DNA of 64,000 nt, taken from Pseudonocardia sp. EC080619-01 (lineage in GTDB: Bacteria > Actinomycetota > Actinomycetes > Mycobacteriales > Pseudonocardiaceae). This document shows positions 63,177-64,000 of the stretch, in pieces. Within the stretch, counting starts at the first letter, position 1, and every line of letters starts with the position of its first letter. The stretch lies in assembly GCF_001420995.1 (NCBI RefSeq), contig NZ_CP012184.1, positions 2,278,501 through 2,342,500 of the forward strand. Reading direction: 5' to 3'. The notes below the pieces were generated by a model that saw only the letters and a list, made by a program, of their open reading frames with translations, was not told where the DNA came from and made no database searches. The translations under genes were made by a program, and so were the position numbers.

Positions 63177-63206
63177 AAAATCCCCCGGACCGAAACGGTC
63201 CGAGGG
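63177..63206 (-). terminator. rRNA operon terminator
   Basis: Read on the minus strand, CCCTCGGACCG-TTT-CGGTCCGGGGG forms an 11-bp stem with one mismatch and is followed by ATTTTC. It is a canonical intrinsic terminator 19 bp past the 5S gene. Confidence 0.93.
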
Positions 63207-63224
63207 ATCCCCTGAAATGTTGAA

Positions 63225-63343
63225 TGTCGGCGGCGACCTACTCTCCCACACCCTGTCGAGTGCAGTACCATCGGCGCAGGAAGGCTTAGCTACCGGGTTC
63301 GGAATGGGACCGGGCGTTCCCCTACCGCCATAACCACCGACAA
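63225..63343 (-). rRNA. rrf: 5S ribosomal RNA
   Basis: About 119 nt on the minus strand. TGTCGGTGG at the 5' end pairs with CCGCCGACA at the 3' end; the internal blocks GGGAACGCCCGGTCCCATTC, CCGAACCCGGTAGCTAAGCC and GGGAGAGTAGGTCG are highly conserved 5S sequence. The ends are estimated from the terminal stem to within a few bases. Confidence 0.95.
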
Positions 63344-63477
63344 CACTATCCAATTACATCCCCACACCCCCTCACACCCCACACCACGGTGGGACACAAG
63401 AAGACCCAGGAAACAGAGACCACACAACCAAGGGTTGTGGACTCAGGGTCACACAGTGGATGCGAACAACATGTTGT
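63344..63477 (-). other. 23S-5S internal spacer
   Basis: 134 bp of AT-richer sequence with CACAACC/GGGTTGTG and CAACATGTTG inverted repeats, probable processing stems of the rRNA precursor. No tRNA lies in this spacer. Confidence 0.75.

Positions 63478-64000
<523 letters not shown>

Overview
The window is from a high-GC Gram-positive chromosome (about 73-75% GC by eye, GTG starts common, many start codons in 4-base GTGA/ATGA overlaps). The gene content is actinobacterial: an HbhA-like protein with its XRE regulator, an Ig-domain L,D-transpeptidase beside murB, an MftR-like regulator, a SigG-like sigma factor, DUF2505, DUF2516 and an MmpS-like domain. A Pseudonocardiaceae genome, perhaps Pseudonocardia, is my best guess; this is inference from gene content and no taxonomic search was run.

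Layout. 0-4.1 kb: cell wall and one-carbon genes (L,D-transpeptidase fragment, murB, DUF2505 gene, purU, DUF559 gene), punctuated by three copies of a 58-bp palindromic repeat lying at gene 3' ends. 4.2-12.6 kb: lon with a HAIR-like heat-shock operator, a YbaK-like gene, DUF2516, the hbhA-like gene and its regulator, DUF445, a small Prim-Pol-like protein, a TspO-related membrane protein and a cold-shock protein. 13.2-20.6 kb: a secreted Ala/Pro/Val repeat protein, MftR-like and SigG-like regulators, a ClpP-fold protein lacking its whole catalytic triad, MerR, a membrane-anchored EEP nuclease-like protein, an MBL hydrolase and DUF899. 20.6-20.9 kb: tRNA-Glu, -Asp and -Phe. 21-31.9 kb: GDSL lipoprotein, prpE, ferredoxin, FadD-like ligase, MFS and DrrAB-like exporters, and a DUF4190-MmpS protein.

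32-43.4 kb: DUF72, an SDR, a serine hydrolase, a two-component pair, a long HrpA helicase, VOC and acyl-CoA dehydrogenase genes. 43.4-46.9 kb: a repeat-rich convergent spacer, an MpaB-like oxygenase, TetR, and a sulfur operon (cysteine dioxygenase plus rhodanese) preceded by a 26-codon leader peptide ending in a Cys-Arg pair. 47-56 kb: a three-gene minus-strand operon of an acidic membrane protein, an alpha/beta hydrolase and a roughly 1,880-residue fusion that joins a degenerate hybrid histidine kinase to a complete SpoIIE/RsbW/RsbV partner-switching module. 56.2-62.4 kb: malQ (frameshifted in a C7 run), a hydratase-like gene, a lipid-kinase-like gene, SDR, S4 and pyrD. 62.4-64 kb: a repeat-rich non-coding stretch with six GTTCCGCGGAAC-type palindromes, then the 3' end of an rRNA operon on the minus strand (5S and the last ~520 nt of 23S).

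The most unusual items are the kinase/partner-switch fusion and its operon, the triad-less ClpP homologue, the leader peptide before cysteine dioxygenase, the gene-end palindromic repeat and the palindrome cluster next to the rRNA operon.
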